DNA of 64,000 nucleotides from Tenodera sinensis (GCA_030765045.1 CM060967.1:150975751-151039750), one strand, 5' to 3'; positions 12,145 to 25,320 are shown, counted from the first letter of the stretch. Made by a program: numbers and translations. Notes: generated from the sequence alone by a model not told the origin.

Positions 12145-12870
12145 TTTTTTTTTTTTTTTTTTTTTTCCCCAAGTTTTCTTTATTCATAATTTTGGCCTGG
12201 TGCCGGTACAAGGGCCCCGGCTTACAGGCTATAAATTTACATTTATTTACAATTTTTCTTTTTACAAGCTTATAGTTTTGGGTGTCACCAAAAACCCATA
12301 CGGTGGCCATCTTTAGGCCACCGAGAATAGTTTTCGTTAGTCGTTTGGTGTCTATTCCTATTATTTGTTGTTGTTTTTGTTTTTTTCCTTATATACATAT
12401 ATACATCTATATACACATACACGCACGCATTCACCCACACACTCACATTCACACGCTTACACACACACGTTCACTGGGCACACCAGAAAAATGCGTCCCA
12501 GCTCGCGCACTGCACTATTTACAATATTTACATTTTCCCGCTGTTTTCCTGCGTGGACAGGGTGTAGCTACTGGGTGTTTTCCGAGGCGAGGGCCTCTGC
12601 CGTAACGTGTGTGTGGCCTAAGAGCGAGATTGCATGGACACGCATTAGTCGGCGAGCCGTGCCACGTCTATAATAGAACATTTTTATTCTAGTATGTTTG
12701 CGGTGCTTCGGCTCGCCTTTGCCAATGTTGGCGATCACGTAGTTTTCGTGGTTCCTAATGCGCGTCCATGCTGCCGTTGCTCTTTTTGCTATTGCCTCTG
12801 GGATGGACGGGATCTGAGTTTCGAGGTGAAGAGTTTGGTTAGTGGTAAGGAGGTGTTTAACCAGCTCAAA
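12145..12870 (-). mobile_element. 5'-truncated LINE 3' end with poly(A)
   Basis: Read on the minus strand, this is an open coding end, a 3' untranslated part with a (GT)-rich stretch (about 12405-12475), and a terminal A run (the T run at 12141-12166). This arrangement is that of a 5'-truncated non-LTR retrotransposon insertion. Confidence 0.65.
12568..12870 (-). pseudogene. LINE ORF2 C-terminal fragment, about 100 codons
   Basis: The minus-strand frame is open from 12870 to the TAG at 12568-12570; upstream it meets a stop at about 12884. It contains AIAKRATAAWTRIRNHENYV, then GKGEPKHRK and a basic end. The style matches the region after the reverse transcriptase in jockey-like LINEs, where a short helical segment precedes a basic tail. 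There is no start codon at the left edge because the copy is truncated, not because it is a separate gene. Assignment rests on context (3' UTR and poly(A)) plus composition, so the clade is uncertain. Confidence 0.5.
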
Positions 12871-13388
12871 TATTAATTTAAAGTACTAAATACCTGAAAC
12901 AGTTCAACCTCAACTCTGTAAACCTCTGTAAAGGAGCCATGTATTTAGCCTTTTACTTCAGCCGTTACCTGACCTAGAAAAACAAATGCGCAAACTACTA
13001 TTCATGGTCTTCTATGATATAATAGTTATAAGTACGATAAAAGATATGACAAGTTCTGTCCCGTCTTCGACAGTAACGGCATCTGAATGCTCAAGATAAA
13101 GCGTGGAGATGTATATGTACTGAGAAAGGAAAAAGAGGCCCCACGAAGTACACTTGCAACGAGACAAAGTATCAACCCGATGTCATCACAACATTGGAAA
13201 TATCGAACATACAACCACCAGTGAGATGGTGCGTGCGGACTCTGGAGAAACACAAATAACGATTTCTCCTTGTAGCCTGCAGATTCCCTTCTAAAATGCA
13301 TGCCGCTTCCTTTCTCTGTGAGGAGCATCATCACTGCTATTGCTCTCTAACATTTTAAATAAATTGTGAAGTATCATATAAAAATAAA
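12871..13388. other. No recognisable feature
   Basis: A 102-codon minus-strand frame (13026-13334) exists but has no motif and no sensible context. I do not call it a gene. Confidence 0.3.
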
Positions 13389-13556
13389 TGTGATGTGTTA
13401 CATTCACATGACTCTTTCTGCCTGTTTTTCAACAAAATATTCTTACAAATGCTAATTCTTCTATTTACTTCGTGTTAACCCAGATAAACAATTGTAGAAA
13501 TAGTTTTATTATGCATTTCCCAGTAGTAGGTTCAATAGGAATAGGGGAATACGGTA
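13389..13556 (-). mobile_element. F1 element, terminal fragment
   Basis: Starts with 'gtgatgtgttacattcacat' and the ACTCTTTCT terminus, and continues about 165 bp through the 'attcttacaaatgctaattc' block before similarity ends. Confidence 0.75.
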
Positions 13557-13569
13557 GACTTAGCTTACG

Positions 13570-13675
13570 GAAGACGAATGTCGGGTAACTGAATTCTCGG
13601 AACACCTAGTCCATTAGAGCACTATTTCGTTCATTCATAATCCGCCAAAGGACGTTAAACTACAAGCCTCTCCCC
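13570..13675 (+). repeat. SINE S-C 3' part
   Basis: Shares 'gaatgtcgggtaactgaatt' and 'ggacgttaaactac' with the 3' half of the SINE at 14235-14475. The tRNA-like head is missing. Confidence 0.5.
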
Positions 13676-14234
13676 CCAAAAAAGTTTGTTAGCGTTATAA
13701 ACTTTGTAGTATAGGTTGCGCGTTTGTTCTTGACGAATGACCTTGAGCAGAAATCCAGTGAATAGGCCGACCCTTAATAAACAGGTCAGCAAATGTTTAT
13801 GCTACGATAACAGACACCTCTGTTTTCCTGTGTCGCGTTTGTGTTCACAGTCGACCGCAAAAGTTTTGTGCGGTACGGATGTATGTATGCATGCAACGAA
13901 AATAACAGCAATTCAGACGAGGGAGAAATGTTGGGAATAGAATAAATGCAAGAAAGTTAACTGGAAACAGTTATAGAGGTATAGTGTATAATACGTGTGA
14001 CTGATATTACTGGAAGTGCGATAAATTGATTGTAGTACTGTACTACTTCAGCTCAGAAGCATGTGCGTCATCTCACTGCAGACTGTACCTCTGCTCTCTT
14101 TCCCGCAAAAGCTGAGCAGTGACTCGCATCCAACCTTTCATATAAAATTTTCATTCGTCAAGAAGTAACGCGCGACCTGTACCTATTTTTTCTCGGGTTT
14201 GTCAGCTCAATCTCACTTTCAAATTGTGCTTTTG

Positions 14235-14475
14235 CCCACCTCTGTGGTGTGGTGGCAGCGGGTCTATCTCACATCCAAGAGGTCACGAGTTCAAATTTCG
14301 GTTAGGGTGAGTTATCCGGATAACCAGATAATTTTTCCCCGAGGTTTTCCCTTATCCCGAGAAGACCAATGTCGGGTAACTAAGCTATTTGAACCTCGGG
14401 CTCATTTGATCATTTCACCCATTTCATTTATTCAATTCAATGTCGATATGACATTGCGTTGGAGGACGTTAATAT
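14235..14475 (+). repeat. tRNA-derived SINE, family S-C
   Basis: A-box-like 'gtggtggcagcgg' is followed by a B-box-like GAGTTCAAATTTC, then the body 'gaggttttcccttatcccga' and 'gtcgggtaactaagctattt'. Related copies lie at 13570-13675 and 42258-42500. Confidence 0.7.
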
Positions 14476-15576
14476 TAAAAAACCAAAAAGAATAAGTGCT
14501 TTTTCGTACATATAAATTGTGAAAATTATGAGCCACTTTAAGATGCATAGTTGTGATGTTATTAAACAATAACATCTTTACCGTGTGAATTTATAAGCAA
14601 GAATTGGAGTGCCATATTTAACATTTATTTTCTCCCAAATTAGTAGGCAAATTAATAAATTCATTCGTACAATAATTGTTAGTGTACTATTTAAGAGTGT
14701 AATTAAAAAATACAATTTTTAATAAAAATAATTGTATCATGTGAAGCAATTTGTCATTATATTAATAGAAATAATGAAAAATAACATCTCATAAACGTAT
14801 TACGAAATTAGGTAAAATAATATATACACCTACTTTAAATCCTAATTGCTGTATTAAAATTTCAAACGGAAGTGGACATCCTTTAGTCAAAAAACTAGAA
14901 AATTCGATATCACATTCAAGATAGTGTGATTTTCCATCCGCTTGAAATCTGATTGCCTACTTAGATAAAAATGAGACTGAAAAGATCGAAAGACAAGCAT
15001 TTTTAGCGTTCTGTAAGGGTGCAACTTTACTGCTTCTTTCCTGGAAGCCGACTTGTTTTCTGGCCGTACGTTTCCAAAATAGCTTTCGTATAACAAAATC
15101 GATCTGCGCGCACACACAAACAGCGCTAGAGTGACATTTCTGTCCTGTAGTACACTGAGTGCCCCACATCCCTGGGAGTTGCTGTTTTGGATTCATTAAT
15201 AATAATGAAAATATTTATCCATATTTCAGCTTCCCCGATTCGGGGTAACGAAATAGAAAAATCATAAGGTACAAAAGTTAGTTATGTGCTTATTTTAATA
15301 TAAGTTTAATTAAAAACAAAAAAAGAAACATCTAACTCAATGAGTACATCTGGAATTTTAGGCATTAAAAAGCTGTGTTTTAAGCACCTTAATGCACTGC
15401 ATTCGTAAAAAAGTTGCAAAAAATTTGAAAATTTTCGATTTCATGCTTTTTGCATTTTATTATACCTACTTGCAATTCGTAGTTTCTCTTTATGCATTTT
15501 GGTTTTTTAATAGCAATAATTTTAAAACCATAACTAGATATTGTATAATTTAGATAAAGTACTGCATTGAACTTTG
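14476..15576. other. No recognisable feature
   Basis: Very AT-rich; overlapping short minus-strand frames (14887-15196) carry no motif. Confidence 0.35.
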
Positions 15577-15709
15577 TAGCGGGTTTAAAATATCAAATGG
15601 TGCTTCATGACTGGTCCCACGTTGGGCGCCATTTGTAGTTGGTTTAAAATTTTATGAAACGGTGCTTAACTAGTCCCGCGTTGAGGTGCACTTTTATAGC
15701 GGGTTTAAA
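15577..15709. repeat. Tandem ~60-bp repeat with tRNA-Lys 3'-end match
   Basis: Two units (15577-15635 and 15636-15695) plus the start of a third share 'gggtttaaaat', 'ggtgctt' and a tRNA-3'-end-like core. In unit 1 the core CCCACGTTGGGCGCCA (15616-15631) equals the 3' end, including CCA, of a lysine tRNA. Its complement is a well-known primer-binding site of LTR retroelements. Unit 2 has a decayed version. This suggests the edge of a minus-strand LTR element; no LTR or gag/pol frames are visible. Confidence 0.5.
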
Positions 15710-15930
15710 TATATCGATAATATTTATGTATGAGTAAAATATTACCTTTCTTCTCTTTCTTCTTTTATGATCCCGTTTAGAAGCGCAACTCGTATTAAAT
15801 TCGTAGGGATTTCCTGAAAATGGTTCAAGCTAGCTGCGGTAGTAGCTATGAGGCTATTTGGTCTTCAAAGGGTCGTGGTGATGGATCGAGGTGAGATGTG
15901 TAATGAATTTGTCTATTTGTATCACAATCA
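15710..15930. other. No recognisable feature
   Basis: Short stretch without supportable content. Confidence 0.3.
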
Positions 15931-16195
15931 ACGGCCGCGCCGTAACCGAATGGTTAGACCATTCGCTTCTCACCAAAGCGGCCCGGATTCAATCCCAGGC
16001 AACCGCATGTAGGATTCGTGGTGGACGAAGCTGCGCTGGAGCGGCTTTCCTCCGGGTTCTGCGGTTTCCCCCGCCATCTCATTCCACCGCTACTCCATCT
16101 TCATTCCATGTATCATTAGTGTCACCGCCTGCGGTGCCGTATGTAGTAAAAGCGGGCGTTAAACACTACAAAAAAAATCACCATCAACAAGCTTT
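15931..16195 (+). repeat. tRNA-derived SINE, family S-B (variant tail)
   Basis: tRNA-like head with 'cgtaaccgaatggttagacc' (A box) and GGATTCAATCCC (B box). The common S-B body follows (CTCCGGGTTCTGCGGTTTCC), and it ends in 'gtagtaaaagcgggcgttaa' plus an A-rich tail. The ending differs from that of the other S-B copies but recurs alone at 58097-58131, so two sub-families share a head. Confidence 0.8.
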
Positions 16196-16349
16196 ATTAG
16201 CTTTTGCGGCGTTTCGCAATTAAATATTTGTATAAAGTATCGCAATTTTTCTATTCATGTGTAGATCTATTGTCGCTGTTTATGCAACATGTGAAGAACA
16301 ACTTCTTAATGCCCCTGTTTTGCATTTGATTACATGGGCTTAGAAAAGA

Positions 16350-16690
16350 AGCCGTGACCGAGCGGTTAGAGCGTTCGACTACCACCTAGGCGGCCTGGGT
16401 TCGACCCCAGGGACCAGTATGTGGTATTCGTGGTAGACTAAACGGCGTCAGGTTTTCTCCGGGTTCTCCGGTTTCCCCCACCACTCATTCCATCAATTTC
16501 TCCATTATCACCTTTCCAATCACCGATTTCGCCATCGTACCTGGTGCTTGGTTGACTACCCGTTTCTAGGTCTTCATTCTGTCCGGTCCATAGGGTCCTG
16601 TGCTCCCCGACAGGAGTCTGAACCTAGGCACTGGCTTGTAAGTCCTAGATAGTATAAGTCCTACATAAGAGAAGAGTAATCAGGTAACGA
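16350..16690 (+). repeat. tRNA-derived SINE, family S-B
   Basis: Clear A box (TGACCGAGCGGTTAGAGCG) and B box (GGGTTCGACCCC), then CTCCGGGTTCTCCGGTTTCC and a 3' part with 'ggcttgtaagtcctagatag'. Closely matches 25341-25700 and 58491-58805. Confidence 0.85.
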
Positions 16691-17299
16691 AAAAGAAAGA
16701 AAAGAAGCTCCCTCAACTATAAACTCCATTTTTTCAGCATTTTCACCATTCAGAATGCTCAATAAATGCACAATTTATAATTTATTTGGAGAGCATCATT
16801 TTAAAATAGTTTTGAAAACTAGTTAAATATTTTATAGTTCAGTTGAAAGTAATGTTTTTTTCAATAATTTACATTGAAAAAGTTGAAAAATTCAACATAG
16901 CTGTGTTAGATTGATACAAAAATGTAGTGGCACAACTTTAACGTTCACATGTTTCACCACTATAATATTTTCTACGATTCTAGCCTACTTGTTACAGCGT
17001 CGTGCCTCACTTTAATTGCTTGATTATTACAAATTATTACAATTGTACTTAATTTTACTCTTAAAACTTTTTGTTGAAGCAATTTATCATTCCTTGACAA
17101 GTCGTTGTAAAATTTCAGACAATTTAGAAGTTTAAAATTGCATTGAACGTTTATTATTGACTCCACTGTGCCTACATTTAATTGGCCCGCTTTGGTCCAT
17201 TGATCATTAATCAAAGAAATACAACCTTCCTACACTTGCATTGTGGTTGGGGATACCAGAGGGAACATTACTATTTTCAACAGGAAGTTAGACACAGGT
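16691..17299. other. No recognisable feature
   Basis: AT-rich spacer; the 80-codon minus-strand frame at 16972-17214 has no recognisable motif. Confidence 0.35.
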
Positions 17300-17490
17300 A
17301 GTCGTGCTCCGTGGTCTAGGGCAAACTAACTGGCCTCTGGTTTCTGAGGTAGCGGGTTCAAACCCAGCGGAGGGCAACATTTTTTCGGTGTAAAAATCCA
17401 TAGCATGGCTTCGTTTGAAAGGAAAGTAAAGTCTGCGGTTCCATGTTGTAGATTTACAGCACGTAAAAGGATTTCAAGCCTATAAAGAAG
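17300..17490 (+). repeat. tRNA-derived SINE, family S-A
   Basis: Head 'gtcgtgctccgtggtctagg' with B box GGGTTCAAACCC and body 'tagatttacagcacgtaaaa', matching the SINE at 11500-11705. Confidence 0.7.
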
Positions 17491-17555
17491 CCTGAACAAA
17501 ATTAAGCATCTTTAATGTCCAAATACAAAGGGAAGCTGATAACCATGGATTAAAA

Positions 17556-18336
17556 TATGTGTTGCATTCACATGACTTTCTCTACTCTAGTCCTCTATCG
17601 AAGAAGATAGAGTCAAGATAAACATTGTAGAAATTATGTTATTGCTAATGTCTTTGTAGTTGCAAGGGGAATATAGGAATACAGTAGGCTTTGAACGATA
17701 GTCAAATCGTTTAAAGCTGGTCTCTATATAAATACTTTGATATTCCTTTCTCTTTGCACAGCCAACAGATAAAAAAAATGAACAACGCCTCCCATTTTAG
17801 AACGGTCTATAAGTACAGCAAATTTATAACAAACAACAAAGAATATCTCTGAAACGGTTCATTCCACAAAAATTGCATTTGGACATAAATTATATGGTTC
17901 AACGAGATCTACATTTTTTGTATAGTAAGATTTGGTCTATCTCTTACGGTTTACAAGTTATGCAAAAGTCATCAAGAGTAAACGGAACTACATGTGCTGT
18001 AGCCAGAAAATTCAAAATATACATTTCATTTGCCATAACAATATTTTAAACATATGGCATTTTAATAAAAATCGTTAGAGCCATTTTTAAAATAAATCAA
18101 AGGTTTTGAAAAATTGTCCATTTAAAGGGTAGTTTAGGGTGGAGGAATTTCCTTCCCCAACTATTGTTCCGACTTTTCTTTTTTGAATTATGCTTTTCAC
18201 AGACACACACACATACACACGGATCTTTCCTAAAAAAATTATTCAGGAAAACATATACTTCCGGTGAAACCTCGACATAGGATTTTTAGGTGGAATACAA
18301 CACTTCCCCTATTTATTATACATAGTAGAGAAAGTA
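17556..18336 (-). mobile_element. F1 element, near full-length, without long GT tract
   Basis: Extends from the 'atgtgttgcattcacatgac' end to AGTAGAGAAAGT followed by an A run. The simple repeat is reduced to a short (CA) stretch near 18201-18220. It stands head-to-head with the next F1 copy across about 280 bp. Confidence 0.85.
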
Positions 18337-18408
18337 AAAAAACTGCAATCGCAATATGATAAATACGATTCTTGTCTTGTATTTTGTTTATATTCAATGT
18401 CTTAATCG

Positions 18409-18591
18409 CTAGAAAGGAATTTCGTGCGATTTTAATTCAAATGTTATTTCTCTAGCTACAAATAAATAATAAAAGCCAACATTCCCCGAAAGTTCCGAAA
18501 ATCCACTGGGACGCTTTTTCTTTCTTTTTTCTTCATTAGAGAAGAAGACGTGTCCGGAAAAAAGGAACGTATGATTACTCCAGCTTTTCAA
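18409..18591. other. Spacer between two head-to-head F1 copies
   Basis: Unique-looking DNA about 280 bp long; the short minus-strand frame here has no motif. Confidence 0.3.
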
Positions 18592-18612
18592 GAATTTATA
18601 TTTGCTTTATTT

Positions 18613-18724
18613 TTACTTTCACTACTAGGTACAGTATGTAGGGGAAATATTGTATTTGATCCGAAATTTCGATGTCAAGATTTCACAGGAAATAAATGTT
18701 TGAGGCCCCTGAATCCAAAAAATG

Positions 18725-18804
<80 letters not shown>

Positions 18805-19492
18805 TGTGTATGAACAGCATATAACAGCATAAAAATTGGTTAAAAACCAAATGGTATTTAAGTTTAATACTTTTGAAGGATGCGACACGAAGATTTTTAA
18901 AAAAAACTCCTCTACCCTAAACTACACTTTACACAGAATTTTTTTTTCAAAAATTTTGATTTCCTCAAAAATGACTAACGATTTGAATTAAAATACCCCT
19001 ATACGTATTTTATGGCACATTAAATGTACATTTTGAACTTTCTGGCTGTTTACTCTTGATGGCTGTTGCATAACTGGTAAACCATAAAAGAGACCAAATC
19101 TTACTATAGAAAAATGTAGATCTCGTTAAAACATAAATTATGTCCAAATGTATTTTTTTCGTGGAATGAACACTTCGGAGATATTCCTCGTTATTCGTCA
19201 GAGTTTTGCAATACTTACACCGTTCTCAAATGGGAGGTCGATAATCATTTTTTTTGTCTCTTGATCATGCAAAGAGAACGGAATTTCCAAGTCATCACAT
19301 AGTGACCAGCTTTAGAAGTTTATTGCTCAAAGCGTACCGTATTCCCGTATTCTCCTTGCATCTACAAGAAAATTAGCAACAAGATAATTTCTGCAATAGT
19401 TTATCTCTACTAATATGAAGATAGTGGATTAAGAGTTTGTATGAATAGTTAATACAAGAGTAGAGAAAGTTATGTGAGTGTAACACATCAGA
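18613..19492 (+). mobile_element. F1 element, near full-length copy with (GT)n
   Basis: Runs from TTACTTTCACTACT to GAGTAGAGAAAGTTATGTGA and 'taacacatca'. The GT tract at about 18727-18808 is pure. All the downstream F1 blocks are present with scattered changes. Confidence 0.87.
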
Positions 19493-20523
19493 TTTTTCAC
19501 AATTCTTTCCCTGCACTGGTTTTGTTGTTACTAATCGCTCCGCCACGTATACCCATTATCGTCTGGGGAGCAGATGGTAGGGTTGTGCTTGATCCACTTT
19601 TCACTGTAGGAACAGATGACTGATAAGGTCTGTGATTTCATAACCTTTCATTATAGGAAAAGGTGACTGATAGGGACTGCAGTTTCATATCGCACAAGGT
19701 ATGATGTGACGCGGCGTAATTTTTAGTGATTTATTTATGCATACGACGTGTCGCATTGTGTATTGCTGGGAGATCAGTTCTACCAGTCTGTTTTCATATT
19801 TGGTTCGATAGCTAGTATCGATCCTTGAGCTGTACTATTGCTGAAAACTCTAACTCGAAAAAGCAGTTTAAAAAAAAAAAAAACGTTGTTGGATTGTAGG
19901 TACATCCAATAAGCAACGAAAGGTTGTGGACAGTTTCTTTGGGAAATTGTTTCTTCTCGCAATCTTTTTAATTTTCTGACGAGCTCCCCAAATTGAAGTC
20001 CTAATACCCCTAATACGGATTTCTCCCATACTTGACAGAAGTCTAAACAATGAAAACAAATCACTTTCGCAGCACGTGAGAGTAATCCACACTGAATCCA
20101 AAACTACAGCTCTGTGTTTCCCGCAGTGCTGGGTGCTCGAATTAACCGGCTGGCGGGAAGTGATAGCTTATCGACCGAGCGGGACCCTGCCTCGACTGCA
20201 GAGACGCGATATAGGGATGACCTTGTATATGAGTGTCGAAACACACACATAAGCTGCATGAAATTTAGATTACGTACTTCCTATCAGAACTGTAGTATTG
20301 AAAAGCTTAGCAGAGATGTGCAATTGTTGGCGGCTGACTCCAGTTTTCATTGTTACCTCGAATCGAAATGCTGCAACAAACGTGTTTAGCTTGCTGCCTA
20401 AAACACGTAGCATTCAGTACTTTTGTTAAAGATTTGAGCCAGCTTTTTTTTTTTAACCGATTAGGACAGATCTATAGTTTCCGCTTCAAACAGATCTGTG
20501 AGTGATGGAAATTTTACAAACAT
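19493..20523. other. Unassigned stretch with one short open frame
   Basis: A ~46-bp imperfect tandem repeat occurs at about 19607-19700. A plus-strand frame at 20114-20389 (91 codons) is non-repetitive but unrecognised; overlapping minus-strand frames exist. No gene is supported. Confidence 0.3.
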
Positions 20524-21531
<1,008 letters not shown>

Positions 21532-21536
21532 TTTTT

Positions 21537-22350
21537 ACTCTTATACTAACCGTTCTTACAAACTCTTATTCCTATATCTTCTTCGTGTTAGTTGAGATAA
21601 ACATTTGCAGAAATTATCTTATTTCCTCATTTCCTTGTAGGTGCAAGGGGAATATTAGAATACAGTAGGCTTTAAGCGGTAATCAAATCTTTTAAAGCTT
21701 TGAGATTCCGTTCTCATTGCACGCCTAAGATACAAAAAACGAATAACGACTTTCCATTTGACGAAAGCTTAAGTATTTCAAAACTCACAAAAATAACAAG
21801 GAATATCTCCGAAATGGTTGACTACACAAACAAAATTCATTCGGACATAAATTGTACGTTTTAACGAGGTCTACATTTTTACAGTAAGATTTGGCCTATC
21901 TCTTACGGTTTATGAGTTATTCAAAAGTCATCAAGAGTAAACAGGACTGCATAGGCTATAGTCAGAAAATTCAAAAAAATACGTTTCATTTGTCATAAAA
22001 ATATCTTAAATATATTTCATTTTAATCTAAACCATTAGAGCCATTTTCGAGGAAATCAAAATTTTCGAAAAACTTTCCATTTAAATGGTAGTTTGGGGTG
22101 GAGGAATTTTCTTCAAAATCTTCGTATCACACCCTTAAAATATATTAAGTTTAAATACCAGCTTTGGTTTGTAACCGACTTCGGTTTTGAGTTACGATGT
22201 CCACAAACTGACAGACACACACACAGAACTTTTACTAATAATGCTTTTTTTTTATTCATGGTGCCTCAAAAAATATATTTCCGGTGAAATCTCGGCATTT
22301 TTATAGAATGCAATACTTCCTCTACTTACTATGCGTAGTAGAGAAAGTAA
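21537..22350 (-). mobile_element. F1 element in tail-to-tail contact with the previous copy
   Basis: Begins directly after the preceding copy within the shared 'agatttttactc' and runs inverted to AGTAGAGAAAGT at 22337-22348. Its own outer terminus is missing. With its neighbour it forms an inverted repeat with arms near 0.8 kb. Confidence 0.85.
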
Positions 22351-22815
22351 TAAATAGTAAGCACTTCTTAAGAATTACACAATTCAAGGAGGCACCTTTA
22401 ACATCTGTAAAATGAAGATGAATGTATTAAAAGATCAGGTAGCAGGGTTGGAATTAAGGGAGGAATGCAGAGGGGGGGGGGGAATTTCCCCCTCTCATTA
22501 AATAATTTCCTCGGCTCGCCAAAGAAGAATTCCTTCCCTGCCAGGGAAGTACTTTTTCCTTTTAGTACTACTGGTCTTTGAAAATACAAGATGTGAAACA
22601 CTTTCAATGCATGGTACGAGTGCGAGCTGTGAGTAAGCAAAAGTATCACATCATAAGCAAGCTAAACCAGTAAGTACATTACACTAACCGGGGATGTGTA
22701 GACAAAAGTAAATTGTGAAAAATTGAAATCAAATCGCCCCTGACTTTCATCAAACAGTTATGGGAGAGTTATATGCCTATACTGGTCAGAAAAACAAAAT
22801 CACTGTGCTAGACAG
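22351..22815. other. No recognisable feature
   Basis: Contains a short G run (about 22472-22481). No coding or repeat family is recognised. Confidence 0.35.
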
Positions 22816-22918
22816 CAAAATACCTGTTGCTGCTGCTGCCGCTGTCGCCTCCGTCACCCCCACTGCCACTGCCATTGCCACTGCCACTGCCACTGCCACC
22901 AACTCCGCTGCTGCTGCT
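22816..22918. repeat. CTG/CCACTG-type microsatellite
   Basis: GCTGCTGCTGCC followed by repeated CCACTG units and GCTGCTGCTGC. The Ala/Thr-rich frames over it are by-products. Confidence 0.85.
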
Positions 22919-23295
22919 ATTTTATATTTAACACACCAATGCTGCAATGGTATTACTATCATTATTACCATAAATATAACACAAGCTTATGCCCCCCCCC
23001 CTCATCAGAAAGTCTGATTGGAACACTATCAGATAGTCAAAAAGAAATGTTTGTACCCTTTCTTTCTTGGTAGAAAAGTGAAAGATTTGACGAATGGTTA
23101 GCCCCATCGTCATTGACTTTGTTTTCTTGGTAATGACTTTCCAGATTTTAGAAGATATTAGAACCATATATTTACCGATAAGTATTATTCGCTTTTATGA
23201 TAGACCTGCAATAATTTTGATTTAATCCATAATATCTAATATATTTTAAAATTAAGAAGAATACAACATATTGAGCTAATGCTACTGCTTGTAGT
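22919..23295. other. No recognisable feature
   Basis: Includes a short C run at about 22993-23002; nothing else supportable. Confidence 0.3.
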
Positions 23296-23425
23296 AGTCA
23301 CATGCGAGTGGCCGCAGCCGTTGAGACAAGGGCTCGTGAACGGGAAGTCCACGGTTCAAATCCTTAGGCATTGTCTTCCTGACTGAGGTTTTTTCCAGGC
23401 TTTCCCCAACCCTCATAACTAGCAA
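23296..23425 (+). repeat. tRNA-derived SINE, family S-D
   Basis: Head 'gtggccgcagccgttgagac' with B box CGGTTCAAATCC, then 'gaggttttttccaggctttc', a body related to that of S-C. Only one copy is seen. Confidence 0.6.
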
Positions 23426-23541
23426 ATACCTAGCTCTAAAGTTAAGCTTGGAACGTTTCCGTTTCAAAGTTACGAACTTCTTTTCCAAATATAATTTCAT
23501 TATAAGTAGTAAACAACGGGGTTGAACACTAATGAAAAATC

Positions 23542-24310
23542 TCATGTGTTGCACTCACACGACTTTCTCTACTCTTGTACTAACTGTAGTCCTCTATCTT
23601 CTTCTTGTTAGTCAAGGTAAACATTTGCAGAAATTATCTTATTGCTTATTTCCTCGTAGGTACAAGGAGAATATGGGAATACAGTAGGCTTTGAGCGATC
23701 TTTCAAAGCTTTCAAATTCCGTTCTCTGCACGGTTAACATATAAACAAATGAATAGCGATGTTCCATTCGACGGAAGTATAAGTTTTCCAAACTCGCACA
23801 AATAACAAGGTATACCTTCGAAATGGTTCACTCTAAAGGGAAAAAAATAGCAAGATGTAGTCCAACTCTTACGGTTTACCAGTTATTCAAAAGTAATCTA
23901 GAGTAAATAGGACTTCATGTGCTATAGCCACAAAATTCAAGATATACAGTTCATTTACCATAAAAAATATCTCAAGCATATGGCATTTTAATAAAAATCA
24001 TTAGAGCCATTTTCAAGAAAATCAAAATTTTCCATTTTCCATATAAAGGGTAGTTTAGGCTGGAGCAATTTTCTTCAAAATCTTCATTTCGCATCGTTGA
24101 AAGACATTAAACTTAAATACCAACTTTGGTTTTTAACCGACTTTTAGTTTTTGAGTTATGCTGTCCACAGAGTGACACATAGATATACACACGGGCCTTT
24201 TTCTAAAAATGCATTTTTTGGGGGGTTCAGGGGACCTCAAAACATATTTCCAATGAAATCTCAACATCAAATTTTTGGGTGGAATACAATACTTAACGTA
24301 GTAGAGAAAT
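23542..24310 (-). mobile_element. F1 element, near full-length copy
   Basis: Runs from 'tcatgtgttgcactcacacg' and ACTTTCTCTACT to GTAGTAGAGAAA plus A-rich end. The GT tract is reduced to a few bases. Internal blocks match the other copies in order. Confidence 0.87.
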
Positions 24311-24602
24311 TAAAAGGTCATTGCAGTCATCATGAGTGCTTTCGTAGATCTTTGATCACTGATCTGCTTGTAAATCTGTAACTCCCTGATTCTTTGGATA
24401 ACGTTGTTCAGTTAGCCTTTTCCAGAGCCCTGCCTAGATCTGAAATGCTGAATACAGTTGGGTAACTTTTAGATGCTACAAGCTCCAAATTCGTTTTTGC
24501 ACAGGTGTTTTCAACGAATGCCATCACTGTCTCTTTGGATTTTTGGTATAAACACGATCATCGTCATCGCTGTCGTCATCATCATTACTAATTACTTTTA
24601 TC

Positions 24603-24606
<4 letters not shown>
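24311..24606. other. No recognisable feature
   Basis: Short spacer before the ATT satellite. Confidence 0.3.
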
Positions 24607-24678
<72 letters not shown>

Positions 24679-25320
24679 GTTATTGTTATTGTTATTGTTA
24701 TTGTTATTGTTATTGTTATTGTTATTGTTATTGTTATTGTTATTGTTATTGTTATTGTTATTATTAATGTTATTGTTATTGTTATTATTAATGTTATTGT
24801 TATTGTTATTATTAATGTTATTATTATTATTATTATTAATGTTATTATTAATGTTATTATTATTAATGTTATTATTATTAATGTTATAATTATTAATGTT
24901 ATAATTATTAATGTTATAATTATTAATGTTATAATTATTAATGTTATAATTATTAATGTTATAATTATTAATGTTATTATTGTTAATGTTATTATTGTTA
25001 ATGTTATTATTGTTAATGTTATTGTTATTGTTATTAATATTATTAATATTATTATTATTATTATTATTAATATTATTATTATTATTATTAATATTATTAT
25101 TATTATTATTAATATTATTAATATTATTATTAATATTATTATTAATATTATTATTAATATTATTATTAATATTATTATTAATATTATTATTAATATTATT
25201 ATTAATATTATTATTAATATTATTATTAATATTATTATTAATATTATTATTATTAATATTATTATTATTAATATTATTATTATTATTATTAATATTATTA
25301 TTAGTAGTAGTATTATTAGT
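24607..25320. repeat. Compound ATT satellite with higher-order units
   Basis: About 0.7 kb of A/T/G-only sequence built on ATT. Zones follow one another: pure ATT; a 6-bp TTATTG array; mixed AATGTT units; a 15-bp array around ATAATTATTAATGTT (about 24886-24970); a related 15-bp array with TTATTGTTAATG; and a 12-bp array TTATTATTAATA (about 25110-25250). The long Leu-only frames across it are not genes. Confidence 0.95.

Noticed and set aside
13026..13334. 102-codon minus-strand frame as a gene
   Set aside because: No motif, odd composition, no splice or start context, and no similar copy in the window.
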